Shown: positions 35,480 to 45,064, numbered from the stretch's first letter. The stretch: DNA of 56,498 nt from Opitutia bacterium (GCA_029252625.1 JAQXBA010000113.1:1-56498); one strand, 5' to 3'. Program-made: numbers and translations. Notes: a model not told the origin generated them from the sequence alone.

Positions 35480-35917
35480 TTAGCTGAACACTCCATACTC
35501 GATGCGACCAAGCAACGCTTCGACCTCGCGGGCGCCAGTCTCGGTTTCGGCGAAGGTCAGTGGAGTGACGAAATCCAGTGCGCGTGCGGGCTGTTTGAGC
35601 CAGTCTCTAGCCGCATCATCATCTTGAAGGACGACTTGCGCACGCGCGTAGAGCCGGGCATAGCGCAGTAGCCGATCCGATTCTTGCATATCGAGGCGAC
35701 CGCCTTTGCGACGACGCACCAAGGTGCTTCGTGAGATCGCGAGGTGCTGTGCGAGTGCTTCAGCGCTGAGGCCTAGTAACTCTTGGAGTGCGACAAACTC
35801 GACCATCGGCAAGCCTGCGCGGATGCGCTCGACCGTTTCGCCTGCTGCGATGCTTGCAGTGCCATAGACGGCGGTCGGCTCCTCGACGACTTGATCGGTT
35901 TTCTGTTGTTGTTTCAT
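35480..35917 (-). CDS. Xre/MbcA/ParS-type antitoxin
   Basis: 145 residues. The N-terminal part is poorly ordered; the middle carries the helix-turn-helix (LSAEALAQHLAISRSTLVRRRKGGRLDMQESDRLLRYARLYARA), and the C-terminal LDFVTPLTFAETETGAREVEALLGRIEYGVF is the toxin-binding domain of the family. It should bind and neutralise the RES protein and repress the shared promoter upstream. It is divergent from lysS with a 135-base gap. Confidence 0.93.
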   Translation of the reverse strand: MKQQQKTDQVVEEPTAVYGTASIAAGETVERIRAGLPMVEFVALQELLGLSAEALAQHLAISRSTLVRRRKGGRLDMQESDRLLRYARLYARAQVVLQDDDAARDWLKQPARALDFVTPLTFAETETGAREVEALLGRIEYGVFS

Positions 35918-35998
35918 CTGAGTTTATATTTATGCTCAAATGGGCACATTGCAAGCGTTTTATCCATTTTTTCAAGCACTCGTCTTCGTCGGGTTGTG

Positions 35999-36015
35999 GG
36001 CAATTTACAATTGCC
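35999..36015. promoter_or_regulatory. Palindrome in the Xre / lysS intergenic region
   Basis: GGCAATT-TAC-AATTGCC, a perfect 7-base inverted repeat about 80 bases from the Xre start and 38 from the lysS start. It could be an operator for the Xre repressor or chance. Confidence 0.35.
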
Positions 36016-36052
36016 ATTTGGAGTCGCTGACGCATTTTCGCGTGCTTTCGTT

Positions 36053-37552
36053 ATGACCGATAAGACAGCCAACCAGGACAATTCGCATGATCTCTATGCA
36101 GTCCGCCTCCAAAAGCTCGAAAATCTTTGCAAGGAAGGGCGTAATCCCTTTCAGGCAAATTGCGCGCAGACGCATACATCTGGCGAGGCTGTTAAACTTT
36201 ATAAAGAAGACGTCGCCGACGAAGATCAGGCAGAGGTTTCTGTTGCTGGCCGCATCACCGTCTTTCGCGTGATGGGTAAGGCTAGCTTCATCAAGATTCA
36301 GGATAGCGATGGCCCGATCCAGTGCTATGTGACTCGCGACGAGCTCCCTGAAGGCGAATACAATACTTTCTTTAAGAAGATGCTCGATCTTGGAGACATC
36401 ATCGGTGTCACAGGTAAGCTCTTCAAAACCAAGACGGGTGAAATCACCGTTCGCGCTGCGAGTTACACTTTGGTTTCCAAAGCGCTACGGCCACTTCCCG
36501 AGAAGTGGGCTGGGCTGACTGACGACGACAAGATCTACCGTCAGCGCTACCTTGACTTGATTGTGAATCAAGAGTCGCGCCAACGCTTCCGCCATCGCGC
36601 AAAAATCATTCAAGAGATACGCAAGTATCTGTGGGATCGTAATTTCAACGAAGTTGAAACGCCGATGCTGCAAAGTGTCGCGGGTGGTGCGGCGGCACGT
36701 CCATTTGTCACGCACTCCAATGCGCTCGATTGCCAATTCTACATGCGTATTGCGCTTGAGCTTTATCTCAAACGTATGCTGGTTGCTGGCGAAGATCGCG
36801 TGTTCGAAATCGGTCGCGTGTTCCGGAACGAAGGGCTCTCACGTCGTCATAATCCAGAGTTCACGATGCTTGAGCTTTATCAGGCGTACACTGACTTCCG
36901 CGGTATGATGAAGCTGACTCAAGGACTGATTCAGCACGTCGCGAAGAATGTGATCGGTTCGCTCGAAATTGCACGTCCAGACGGCACGGTCATCAATTTA
37001 GATGGTGAGTGGCGCGAGGCGAAGTATAAGGATCTGATCATCGAAGCAACTGCCGATGCGGACTGGTTTAGCCATAGCCGCGAAGAGAAACTTGCGAAGG
37101 CCCGTGCCATGAACATCGAAGTCGATGGCGAGCTCGAAGATTACGAGATCACTAACAATGTCTTTGAGAAGCTGATCGAGCCGACTCTGATTCAGCCGAC
37201 CTTCGTGACGCATATTCCCAAGGAGCTGTGCCCATTGGCGAAGATCACTGTAGATGACGACAGCACGATAGACGTGTTTGAGCTATGCATCAACGGCCAG
37301 GAGATTGCGCCTGCGTATTCCGAGCAAAATGACCCGATCATTCAGCGCAAAATGTTTGCTGAGCAGGTTGGTGAAGAAGTGCAGGATATGGACACTGACT
37401 TCCTCAACGCACTTGAGCACGGTATGCCGCCAGCAGGTGGTATGGGCCTCGGGATCGACCGCCTGATCATTTTGCTCACCGGAGCCGAAAGTATTCGCGA
37501 CACGATTCTCTTCCCAAGCTTGAAGCCACTGAAAAGTGCGGAGCAGTGTTAG
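36053..37552 (+). CDS. lysS: Lysyl-tRNA synthetase, class II
   Basis: Charges tRNA-Lys. 499 residues from the ATG at 36053 (MTDKTANQDNSHDLYAVRL); the frame is open back to 35783, but the added 90 residues overlap the Xre gene region and are not protein-like. The N-terminal OB anticodon-binding domain (about 60-160) is followed by the class II core: motif 2 IGRVFRNEGLSRRHNPEFTMLELYQAY and motif 3 PPAGGMGLGIDRLIILLTG. Divergent from the toxin-antitoxin pair. Confidence 0.96.
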   Translation: MTDKTANQDNSHDLYAVRLQKLENLCKEGRNPFQANCAQTHTSGEAVKLYKEDVADEDQAEVSVAGRITVFRVMGKASFIKIQDSDGPIQCYVTRDELPEGEYNTFFKKMLDLGDIIGVTGKLFKTKTGEITVRAASYTLVSKALRPLPEKWAGLTDDDKIYRQRYLDLIVNQESRQRFRHRAKIIQEIRKYLWDRNFNEVETPMLQSVAGGAAARPFVTHSNALDCQFYMRIALELYLKRMLVAGEDRVFEIGRVFRNEGLSRRHNPEFTMLELYQAYTDFRGMMKLTQGLIQHVAKNVIGSLEIARPDGTVINLDGEWREAKYKDLIIEATADADWFSHSREEKLAKARAMNIEVDGELEDYEITNNVFEKLIEPTLIQPTFVTHIPKELCPLAKITVDDDSTIDVFELCINGQEIAPAYSEQNDPIIQRKMFAEQVGEEVQDMDTDFLNALEHGMPPAGGMGLGIDRLIILLTGAESIRDTILFPSLKPLKSAEQC

Positions 37553-37570
37553 GCTGGTTTCAGCAAGCCT

Positions 37571-38575
37571 TTAGAAGTCGCCACCGAACAGGTTGAAGCC
37601 TTCTTTTCGCGTGTCGGGGATAAAGTCGTCTTCGCTGCGGAAATCATTCGGCACTTCATCCCAATCATTGTAGAGGGTGTCGCGAATTGAATAGCGTGTC
37701 TTTGGTGGCAGTGGCTTATCGTTGGAGAAGATGTCGTAGCCACCGACTGAAGCTTTGGTGTTGAAATCGAGATCTTTCAGTGCCAGCTCCTTATATCCGT
37801 TGCCATCGATATCAATGCTGATCGAGTTGAGGCGTAGGATACGGTTATAGGTCCCATCGACTTGCATCAAGCGAATGGTTTGATTGAACTGCTGGATGAT
37901 TTTCGCAGCACCTGGAAGATCCTTTCGCAGAGCCAGGTGAATTGGATTTATCAACAGTGACTCACTCCCAAAATCGAATAATTTCGCATGTTTGTCCGTG
38001 TGCTCTCTCAGTAGATATTGAATCAGTAGGTCTTCAACTAGCGTGTAGTCTGCATCCCCGCTGAGAATCATTTTGAGGTTCGAAACACTGTCCTTGCCAT
38101 AGATGATTTCGACTTTTTTAAGAGAATCAACCAGCTCGCCGTAGGCATAGCCCTCGACCAGCACAAGTCGCTTACTTTTGAGTTGCGAGAGATCGCTAAG
38201 CTCGACGTCGAGACCCTTCCTGCCTGCTAGGTGAAGGCGGCTTTGTAGGTAAGGCTTTGAAAATAGTAGGTATGCTTCGTGTTCGATTGATTTCCAGAGT
38301 GCTCCGCAGCCATCGTATTTCCCTGCTTTCAAATCTTCGGATACGGTCCAATTATCAAGGATTTGGGTGGTCGGTTCATAGCCTGACTTGGCGAGCGCCA
38401 GGTGGACGAGTTCGGTGGCGATGCGTGGCTTGCCAAAGTGATTAGTGAACGGGGGCCAGACGTCTGCGGCTAGTTGCACTTGTGTGTCTGCCAGCTGTTC
38501 GGCTACTGAAACTGTGGCCACTAAACCGGCTATGGCTGTACAGAAAATAAAAACATGGCATAAGTGCTTTGTCAT
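37571..38575 (-). CDS. Family-3 solute-binding protein with EF-hand-like tail
   Basis: 334 residues. A signal peptide (about residues 1-25, cut near SVA-E) sends it to the periplasm. Residues ~30-245 have the family-3 binding-protein fold (DVWPPFTN, KSGYEPTTQIL, LKAGKYDGCGALWKS, FGSESLLINPIHLALRKD). The usual transporter genes are absent. The last ~80 residues are extra: an EF-hand/FG-GAP-like calcium loop DIDGNGYKEL at 255-264, then a polar tail (IRDTLYNDWDEVPNDF). It may work as a sensor or binding component. Convergent with lysS. Confidence 0.85.
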   Translation of the reverse strand: MTKHLCHVFIFCTAIAGLVATVSVAEQLADTQVQLAADVWPPFTNHFGKPRIATELVHLALAKSGYEPTTQILDNWTVSEDLKAGKYDGCGALWKSIEHEAYLLFSKPYLQSRLHLAGRKGLDVELSDLSQLKSKRLVLVEGYAYGELVDSLKKVEIIYGKDSVSNLKMILSGDADYTLVEDLLIQYLLREHTDKHAKLFDFGSESLLINPIHLALRKDLPGAAKIIQQFNQTIRLMQVDGTYNRILRLNSISIDIDGNGYKELALKDLDFNTKASVGGYDIFSNDKPLPPKTRYSIRDTLYNDWDEVPNDFRSEDDFIPDTRKEGFNLFGGDF

Positions 38576-38654
38576 AATATCGATTATATAATTAGTATAT
38601 ATTTTATATTATCTTAGTTTGTTTTTATCAGCAATCAAGGCGTAGACTGGATTG

Positions 38655-39467
38655 ATGCCAGAATTACCCGAAGTTGAGACCACCCGCCGTGGGATTGCCC
38701 CCCATGTCGAGGGCCGCCGAATTAGCGCGATTATCGTTCGTTACCCCCAGTTACGCTGGCCGATCCCTGATACGGTCCAGTTTGCTGTTGGTGAGCCTGT
38801 AATCGCAGTGCGCCGTAGGGCGAAGTACCTGTTACTCGATACGGCGCGCGGCACGATCGTGTTGCATTTAGGCATGTCAGGGAGTCTAACGGTGCAACCA
38901 GTTAACAAAACAGTCTTAAAGCATGATCATCTGGATATTGTTTTGGAAAGTGGATTTTGCCTGCGGCTGAATGACCCGCGCCGTTTTGGTGCATGCCTTT
39001 GGCAGGGAGTCGATGAAGAGCCGCTGAAATTACTGCAACAGATGGGCCCTGAGCCATTGTCGGGAGCGTTTGATGGTGAGCGCTTGTTCAAGCTCTCGCG
39101 TGGGCGCACAGTCGCAGTGAAAAATTTTATTATGACCAATGCTGTGGTGGTCGGTGTGGGTAATATTTACGCCAACGAAGCGCTGTTTATGGCGGGTATT
39201 GATCCTCGCCGAGCTGCTGGTAAAGTCAGTCGTGCGCGTTATCTGGTGTTGGGCGACCACATTAAAACTGTGTTGGCTCACGCGATCGAGCAAGGTGGCA
39301 CGACATTGCGTGATTTCCTCGGAGCCGATGGCAAGCCAGGCTATTTTAAGATGCAACTGAAGGTCTATGGCAAGGCGGGTGAAGCTTGTCAGGTCTGTGG
39401 CACCCAAATCCGCTCTGTAACGATTGGACAGCGAAATAGTTTTTACTGCCCGAGCTGCCAGCGTTAG
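38655..39467 (+). CDS. mutM: Formamidopyrimidine-DNA glycosylase (Fpg/MutM)
   Basis: Base-excision repair enzyme that removes 8-oxoguanine and Fapy lesions and cuts the backbone. Start: an in-frame TTG precedes, but the ATG at 38655 gives the required PELPEVE N-terminus, whose proline is the nucleophile after Met removal. Later marks: [37 protein letters not shown] and the C-terminal zinc finger [25 protein letters not shown]. 270 residues. Single gene. Confidence 0.96.
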   Translation: MPELPEVETTRRGIAPHVEGRRISAIIVRYPQLRWPIPDTVQFAVGEPVIAVRRRAKYLLLDTARGTIVLHLGMSGSLTVQPVNKTVLKHDHLDIVLESGFCLRLNDPRRFGACLWQGVDEEPLKLLQQMGPEPLSGAFDGERLFKLSRGRTVAVKNFIMTNAVVVGVGNIYANEALFMAGIDPRRAAGKVSRARYLVLGDHIKTVLAHAIEQGGTTLRDFLGADGKPGYFKMQLKVYGKAGEACQVCGTQIRSVTIGQRNSFYCPSCQR

Positions 39468-39483
39468 CTGTTAGCGTTAGCTG

Positions 39484-40467
39484 TTAGCTCTTGTCGGGGG
39501 GCGTCACTAACACGCGAGTTTGCAGGCCCATCAGTCGATCGGAGAAGGTTTCACCCTTTGGTGTGTTACGCAGCACGCGTTGCACCATACCCATCTTGGC
39601 GTCGAGATTATCGATCATTGAGACGAAGACTGCTTCGGGTGTCGCCGCCATCGCTGCAGCTCCCCATTCTTTCTCCCCCTGATGGCTGAGAATGATGTGT
39701 TCGAGGCGCTCAGTGAGATCAGCATTGAGCTTGGACTGAATGGCAGCTTTGCGGGCGATACGGAACCCGATCACGACATGACCTTGTAGAATGCCGATGC
39801 GGCTTACTTTTGCAGCAAACTCACCTTCATATTCTTCCAGTTTGCCCATGTCGTGCAGGATGATTCCAGCAATTGCGAGGTCGGCGTCGACTTCAGGATA
39901 CAGGGGCAGTAGTGCACGGCAGGCGCGCACCATGTGTGCAGTATGCTCGAGTAGGCCGTTAAAATATGCATGGTGCATGCTGACCGCGGCGGGACATTTA
40001 CGGAAACGTTCGCCCATGTCATCCAACACGCGCTGTACGGTTTCTTTAAGTTTAGCGTGCTCGATCGCTTCGACACCCTCGAGAATATAAGCCCACAGTT
40101 CCTCTTCCGATTCTGGCGGCGTTTCTACTAAGTTTGCCATCATACCCTCGGCTTCGGCCTCTTCGGCCTCGATGACTTCAGCTGCTTGAAGCTTGGGCGA
40201 GAAGCGTTCCATATAATATTCAGTTTTACCAGCGAGGCGGACGATTGAGCCTTCCGCAACTGGGTCGAGTGCTTTGAATACATCGGAATCGCCAAAGCAG
40301 TTGGCATTGAAACTACCACTGCCATCGCCGAGCTCAACGCTGAGAAAGGGGTTGCCGTTTTTTGCGGTCTTGGGCGTCTTGCGGCGGAGAATCAAAATGC
40401 TGCGGAAGAGCGCAGCAATGTTGACATCGATCTCCTTGAGCTCCTGGACAGTTTTGTAATCAGACAT
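39484..40467 (-). CDS. YhaM/Cbf1-like OB-HD 3'-5' exoribonuclease
   Basis: 327 residues from the ATG at 40467. N-terminal OB-fold (about residues 10-95; FRSILILRRKTPKTAKNGNPFLSVEL), then an HD domain (about 145-290; HHAYFNGLLEHTAHMV, GIILHDMGKLEEYEG, HIILSHQGEKEWGAA). Two-domain proteins like this are 3'-5' exoribonucleases in Bacillus (YhaM). The frame is open to 40485 with six more residues. Convergent with mutM. Confidence 0.9.
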   Translation of the reverse strand: MSDYKTVQELKEIDVNIAALFRSILILRRKTPKTAKNGNPFLSVELGDGSGSFNANCFGDSDVFKALDPVAEGSIVRLAGKTEYYMERFSPKLQAAEVIEAEEAEAEGMMANLVETPPESEEELWAYILEGVEAIEHAKLKETVQRVLDDMGERFRKCPAAVSMHHAYFNGLLEHTAHMVRACRALLPLYPEVDADLAIAGIILHDMGKLEEYEGEFAAKVSRIGILQGHVVIGFRIARKAAIQSKLNADLTERLEHIILSHQGEKEWGAAAMAATPEAVFVSMIDNLDAKMGMVQRVLRNTPKGETFSDRLMGLQTRVLVTPPDKS

Positions 40468-40582
40468 TCGAATAGCTTGGATCACAGCAGGGGCTACCGC
40501 AAGTGAAAGTGGCTGTTAAAAAAAAGTGAAACGACTTGGTTAACTTCTTTTAGATTTGTATGAGATTAAATCTTTAATGAAT

Positions 40583-40605
40583 AATTCAATCTCATTTATT
40601 GAATT
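40583..40605. promoter_or_regulatory. Inverted repeat at the start of the 136-residue membrane gene
   Basis: AATTCAAT, seven bases, ATTGAATT, ending directly before the ATG at 40606. A second, overlapping pair (GAGATT at 40564 and AATCTC near 40588) is also present. An operator is possible; an A/T-rich chance match is equally so. Confidence 0.35.
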
Positions 40606-41016
40606 ATGTTATATATTAATCTTCCTTGGTATGTTGAATTACCAGCAGTCGCGGCTGTGCTGCTAGTAGCCTCAGTCGTCCTGCAGTGGGCCTATTTGTT
40701 GGTTTGTCATAGGAATCTGCGCTATCGGAAAGCTTACTCACTCCTGTTTGTCTTATTCTTTGTTCACCTTACTGTAAATTTTCTATGTGAAAGTGTATTG
40801 GGTTCACAAATATTGAGCGCTGAACTAAATGGTCGCCTCTTGGAGTGTTGCATCCTTTTTGTGGTGGGTATATTACTTTTTGGTCGCTGGATGAACACCA
40901 AGCGTAAAAAGCCGATTGGTTCTGTAATGGGATTCTTAGTGCAGCTAACTTTCTGTACGATAATAACAGCGATTAGCCTAGTAGTTGCGCTTCCCTTTAT
41001 CCTGTTTTTGGGCTAA
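40606..41016 (+). CDS. Four-helix membrane protein of unknown function
   Basis: 136 residues, not recognised. Four membrane helices (about 10-32, 43-60, 78-96, 107-134). The loop between helix 3 and 4 is basic (GRWMNTKRKKPIGS), giving a positive-inside topology. A short dibasic loop follows helix 1 (CHRNLRYRKAYS). The A/T-rich leader has an inverted repeat. No partner genes in reach. Confidence 0.7.
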   Translation: MLYINLPWYVELPAVAAVLLVASVVLQWAYLLVCHRNLRYRKAYSLLFVLFFVHLTVNFLCESVLGSQILSAELNGRLLECCILFVVGILLFGRWMNTKRKKPIGSVMGFLVQLTFCTIITAISLVVALPFILFLG

Positions 41017-41180
41017 CCTGACGTGTCACTAAATATCACTAGTTAGCGGGACTGCAGTTTGTTAGCTGTTTCGATCGATTGGGGCGTTGCGCACTAATTA
41101 CTATCGTAACACTAAAAGACGACAGGCCTTTCGGCATGCCGCCATCGGGAAAGAGCAAGCCCAGAGCTGAACCAGTTTAA

Positions 41181-41495
41181 CTACTGACTGACTTCTTCGG
41201 CCATTTCACGGAAAAAGATGCTGGTCTTACCAACGCCACCGATATGCTCGCAGTGGCGCGTCTTTGCGATCTCTTCGCAGTATTCTTTGATCTGAGCACG
41301 ATCTGCTTCAAAGCGGATTTTGATCAGACCGTTTTTCGCCAGCGCGGTTTCGATTTCATTCGAAACTGTCAGACTGAGGCCCTGCTTGCCAATGTGGAGA
41401 TGTGGCTTGAGCCGTTGGCCAATGCCGCGGAGTTCTTTCTTTTCGGCGCTAGTGAGTGGTATGCTGTCTTCCATGATGAGGTTAACATCGAGCAT
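41181..41495 (-). CDS. YhbY-type CRM RNA-binding protein
   Basis: 104 residues. The CRM domain of YhbY family pre-50S-associated proteins: LTSAEKKELRGIGQRLKPHLHIGKQGLS, ALAKNGLIKIRF, and GKTSIFFRE. It likely binds rRNA during large-subunit assembly. A TTG just upstream at 41498 is also in frame, and Met at 41474 is an alternative start. It is followed by no clear terminator. It sits between a membrane-protein gene and a small membrane gene, with no known functional partner nearby. Confidence 0.93.
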   Translation of the reverse strand: MLDVNLIMEDSIPLTSAEKKELRGIGQRLKPHLHIGKQGLSLTVSNEIETALAKNGLIKIRFEADRAQIKEYCEEIAKTRHCEHIGGVGKTSIFFREMAEEVSQ

Positions 41496-41583
41496 CAAGG
41501 GCTGAACGTCGAACTTTGAATTTCACGGGGATGAATTTATTATTACCTCATTCCGAGGTGAATTTGATGCGCTTTCCACTCGT

Positions 41584-41784
41584 TTAAATTTTGCGAGCTT
41601 GCAGCCGCTTATACCCAAATGCGCCAGCCACGACTAAAATTGAGCCGAGCATTAAGAGATGATCGGGTGATGTGAGTATATGTTGGGCTGTTTGTGCGCC
41701 ATCTGAGCTGTGCCCAGTCGTGTGAGCAGAAGCAAGTTGTGTGATGGAGAAAAGAGCGAGCAAAGTAGCTAAATAATGTTTCAT
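41584..41784 (-). CDS. Small His-containing membrane protein
   Basis: 66 residues. A signal peptide (LLALFSITQLASA, cut near residue 20) is followed by a short His-rich stretch (HTTGHSSDGAQTAQH) and one membrane helix (LLMLGSILVVAGAFGY) with a basic end (KRLQARKI). Unrecognised. The SPDHLLML segment is loosely like HupE/UreJ-type metal permease fragments, but the protein is too short to be one. A strong terminator for thrS lies upstream. Confidence 0.55.
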   Translation of the reverse strand: MKHYLATLLALFSITQLASAHTTGHSSDGAQTAQHILTSPDHLLMLGSILVVAGAFGYKRLQARKI

Positions 41785-41841
41785 GTGATCCTGTTGAGCT
41801 GATTTCGTGCCGATTGCAAATTGTAAGCCAATTGAGCCTAT

Positions 41842-41888
41842 AAAAATACAACAGCGTGTTCGGAGCTTATGCTCTGATCACGCTGTTG
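41842..41888 (-). terminator. thrS terminator
   Basis: A long stem CAACAGCGTG / CACGCTGTTG with an inner GAGC/GCTC stem and ATAA loop, followed by TATTTTT on the minus strand. It starts 46 bases after the thrS stop codon. Confidence 0.85.
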
Positions 41889-41933
41889 GTAAAAGATTCA
41901 CTGCCTAAGCCAGGGCGCTCGTCGGATCGACGT

Positions 41934-43784
41934 TTATGGTTTGGGCGTTTCTTCTTTCGGGTCTGGCAAGGTCTTGTTGGCGATGTTCTGCAATAGTTCG
42001 CTCATGAATTCGGCTGGCTTCTTCAGGCCTTCGAGCGCCTTGTTGGCACGCGAGTTGACTTTGACCAAGCCTTGTTCGGCTTCTTGCTTACCGAGCACCA
42101 GGAAGTTTGGCACCTTGTCCATGTGCACCTTGCGGATCTTGGCGCCTAGCTTGTCGGCGATGGCGTCGACGCTCACGCGGATCTTGGCTGCTTTGAGCAG
42201 CTTTTCGATTTCGCGGGCTTGTGGCACTAGGTCGTCATTCATCGGTAAGATGCGAACTTGCTCGGGTGCCAGCCATGTTGGGAAACTGCCGCCAAAGTGC
42301 TCGATCAATACGCCAACGAAACGTTCCATCGAGCCGAATGGCGCGCGGTGAATCATCACGGGACGGTGTTTCTCGTTGTCTGCACCGATGTAGTTTAGGT
42401 CGAAACGCTCAGGGAGATTGTAGTCTACCTGCACGGTGCCGAGTTGCCATTCGCGACCGATCACATCCTTGACCACAAAGTCGATTTTCGGGCCATAGAA
42501 GGCTGCTTCACCTGGCTCTTCGATATAGTCGACGTCGAGTGTCTGCGCAGCGTCGCGGAGCGCGGCTTCGGCCTTGTCCCATTTTTCAGGATCGCCGACA
42601 TACTTACTTTCATCCGGATCACGTAGGCCGATGCGCACGCGGTAGTCGCTCATGCCGAGGGTGGTGAAGACGAGCTTCACCAGATCGAGGCAGCCTTTGA
42701 TTTCTTGGCCGATTTGATCCTCAGTGCAGAATAGGTGGGCATCGTCTTGAGTGAAACCGCGCACACGAGTCAGTCCATTCAGCTCGCCGGATTGTTCCCA
42801 GCGATACACGGTGCCGAACTCGGCAAGACGCACAGGCAAGTCGCGGTAGGAGTGCGGTTGACTGTCGAAAATCTTGATGTGCATCGGGCAGTTCATCGGC
42901 TTGAGCAAGTAGCCGTCGATCTCGCCCGAATCGAGCTGGTTGGAAAGGTCCGCGCAGGAGCAGCCTTCGGTTGCGAGACGCTCCACGGTGCCAGGGTCGA
43001 CGATCGGTGGGAACTGTGATTCCTTGTAATAAGGGAAGTGTCCGGATGTGCGGTAGAGGCCAAGCTTGCCGATGTGTGGCGTAAACACCTGGTCGTAATC
43101 CGCCATGCGCAGCTCTTCGGAGATGAAGTTTTGTAGTTCTTGGCGGATGACCGCGCCATTTGGCGTCCAAAGCGTGAGGCCTGCACCGACGGCTTCGTCA
43201 ATGTGAAACAGTTTGAGATCCTTGCCGAGCTTGCGGTGGTCGCGCGCTTTGGCTTGTTCGAGACGCTCCAAGTGCTCAGTGAGTTCGACTTTACTAGGGA
43301 ACGCGGTGCCGTAGATGCGCTGGAGCTGCTTGTTGCTCTCATCGCCACGATGATAGGCGCCGGCGATGGAGAGGAGCTTAAATGCTTTGATCTTCTTAGT
43401 ATAGCCCACATGCGGTCCTGCGCACAGGTCGATGAACTCACCATTTTGGTAGAAGCTGACTTGCTCACCTTCTGGCACGTCGTCGAGTCGGCCGATTTTG
43501 TAGGTCGCTTGGCCGATTTCCTCAATCTTAGCGACTGCCTCTTCACGCGAGCATTCGATTCGAGTGAATCGCTGATTCTCCTTGATGACTTTTTTCATCT
43601 CCGCCTCGATCGCTTCGAGGTCGGCAGCGTCGAGCTTCTTATCTAGATCGATGTCGTAGTAGAAACCACTGTCGGTGGGAGGGCCGATGTCGAGCTGCGT
43701 CTCAGGATAGAGGCGTAAGATAGCAGCGGCGAGCACGTGCGAGCAGGAGTGGCGGAGTTCCTCGAGTGGAGACATGTCTTTCAT
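41934..43784 (-). CDS. thrS: Threonyl-tRNA synthetase without TGS domain
   Basis: Charges tRNA-Thr and edits Ser-tRNA-Thr. From the ATG at 43784 it has 616 residues. It begins directly at the editing domain (MKDMSPLEELRHSCSHVLAAA, with the SIAGAYHRGDE motif), so the N-terminal TGS domain of ~60 residues is absent. The catalytic core has MNCPMHIKIF, RVRGFTQDDAHLFC, and YGPKIDFVVKD, and the C-terminal anticodon domain is complete. The frame is open to 43907, but the added 41 residues have no TGS character. Terminator at 41.85 kb. Confidence 0.95.
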   Translation of the reverse strand: MKDMSPLEELRHSCSHVLAAAILRLYPETQLDIGPPTDSGFYYDIDLDKKLDAADLEAIEAEMKKVIKENQRFTRIECSREEAVAKIEEIGQATYKIGRLDDVPEGEQVSFYQNGEFIDLCAGPHVGYTKKIKAFKLLSIAGAYHRGDESNKQLQRIYGTAFPSKVELTEHLERLEQAKARDHRKLGKDLKLFHIDEAVGAGLTLWTPNGAVIRQELQNFISEELRMADYDQVFTPHIGKLGLYRTSGHFPYYKESQFPPIVDPGTVERLATEGCSCADLSNQLDSGEIDGYLLKPMNCPMHIKIFDSQPHSYRDLPVRLAEFGTVYRWEQSGELNGLTRVRGFTQDDAHLFCTEDQIGQEIKGCLDLVKLVFTTLGMSDYRVRIGLRDPDESKYVGDPEKWDKAEAALRDAAQTLDVDYIEEPGEAAFYGPKIDFVVKDVIGREWQLGTVQVDYNLPERFDLNYIGADNEKHRPVMIHRAPFGSMERFVGVLIEHFGGSFPTWLAPEQVRILPMNDDLVPQAREIEKLLKAAKIRVSVDAIADKLGAKIRKVHMDKVPNFLVLGKQEAEQGLVKVNSRANKALEGLKKPAEFMSELLQNIANKTLPDPKEETPKP

Positions 43785-43940
43785 AATAAGGAATCGAAGT
43801 GAGAAGTTAGAATGCCGTGAGTCAATGCCAGAAAGCAGTCGCTTGCTGCAGCGCCGGCGTATGCTATTCAATTGCGGGATAAACCCGCTTCCGACGAACC
43901 CTGGCAATTAGGGCTGGTGGCCAAAAAAACAGCACACTGT

Positions 43941-43974
43941 CCAACAACGTAGCGACTGGGTTTACCTCAGGATC
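43941..43974 (-). repeat. TCCTGGCGTAAAGCC-family repeat, copy 1
   Basis: On the minus strand it reads TCCTGAGGTAAACCCAGTCG then CTACGTTGTTGG. It matches the copies at 44051 and 56228 over about 32 bases with several changes; all have the ACGTT-type flank. Role unknown. Confidence 0.65.
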
Positions 43975-44050
43975 CAGTGCACTGGCGGCGCAGTGCCCTC
44001 CAACCATCGAGGTTTTTAGTGCGGTTACTAAAGCCTGACTCTCCAAATAT

Positions 44051-44083
44051 TCCTAGCGTAAAGCCATTCTCTACGGTCTTTTA
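44051..44083 (+). repeat. TCCTGGCGTAAAGCC-family repeat, copy 2
   Basis: Reads TCCTAGCGTAAAGCCATTCT then CTACGGTCTTTT. It sits about 45 bases beyond the end of the SMP-30 gene. Confidence 0.65.
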
Positions 44084-44128
44084 CGTGAGAGTCGATGGTT
44101 GAGTGGTCGCGCGCGGGTTAGATTGGTA

Positions 44129-45001
<873 letters not shown>

Positions 45002-45064
45002 ATTTGTTTATTGAGGCATCCGGAGGGATGCGTCAATTAGCGGAATCGCTCAAGTCGATAATTA

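Larger units (their letters stand above)
43785..44128. other. Repeat-rich gap between thrS and the SMP-30 gene
   Basis: About 340 bases without a supported gene. It holds two copies of the TCCTGGCGTAAAGCC repeat (separate entries), and the sequence between them is GC-rich with several short palindromes (GTGCACTGGCGGCGCAGTGC). A minus-strand frame at 43864-44046 runs through the repeats and is not believed. Confidence 0.6.

Noticed and set aside
35783-36052. Upstream extension of lysS
   Set aside because: It would overlap the Xre gene and adds 90 Cys- and Leu-rich residues unlike the family.
43785-43907. Upstream extension of thrS
   Set aside because: The 41 added residues show no TGS pattern and the editing domain starts at the chosen Met.
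43864-44046. 60-codon minus-strand frame
   Set aside because: Runs across two copies of an intergenic repeat.
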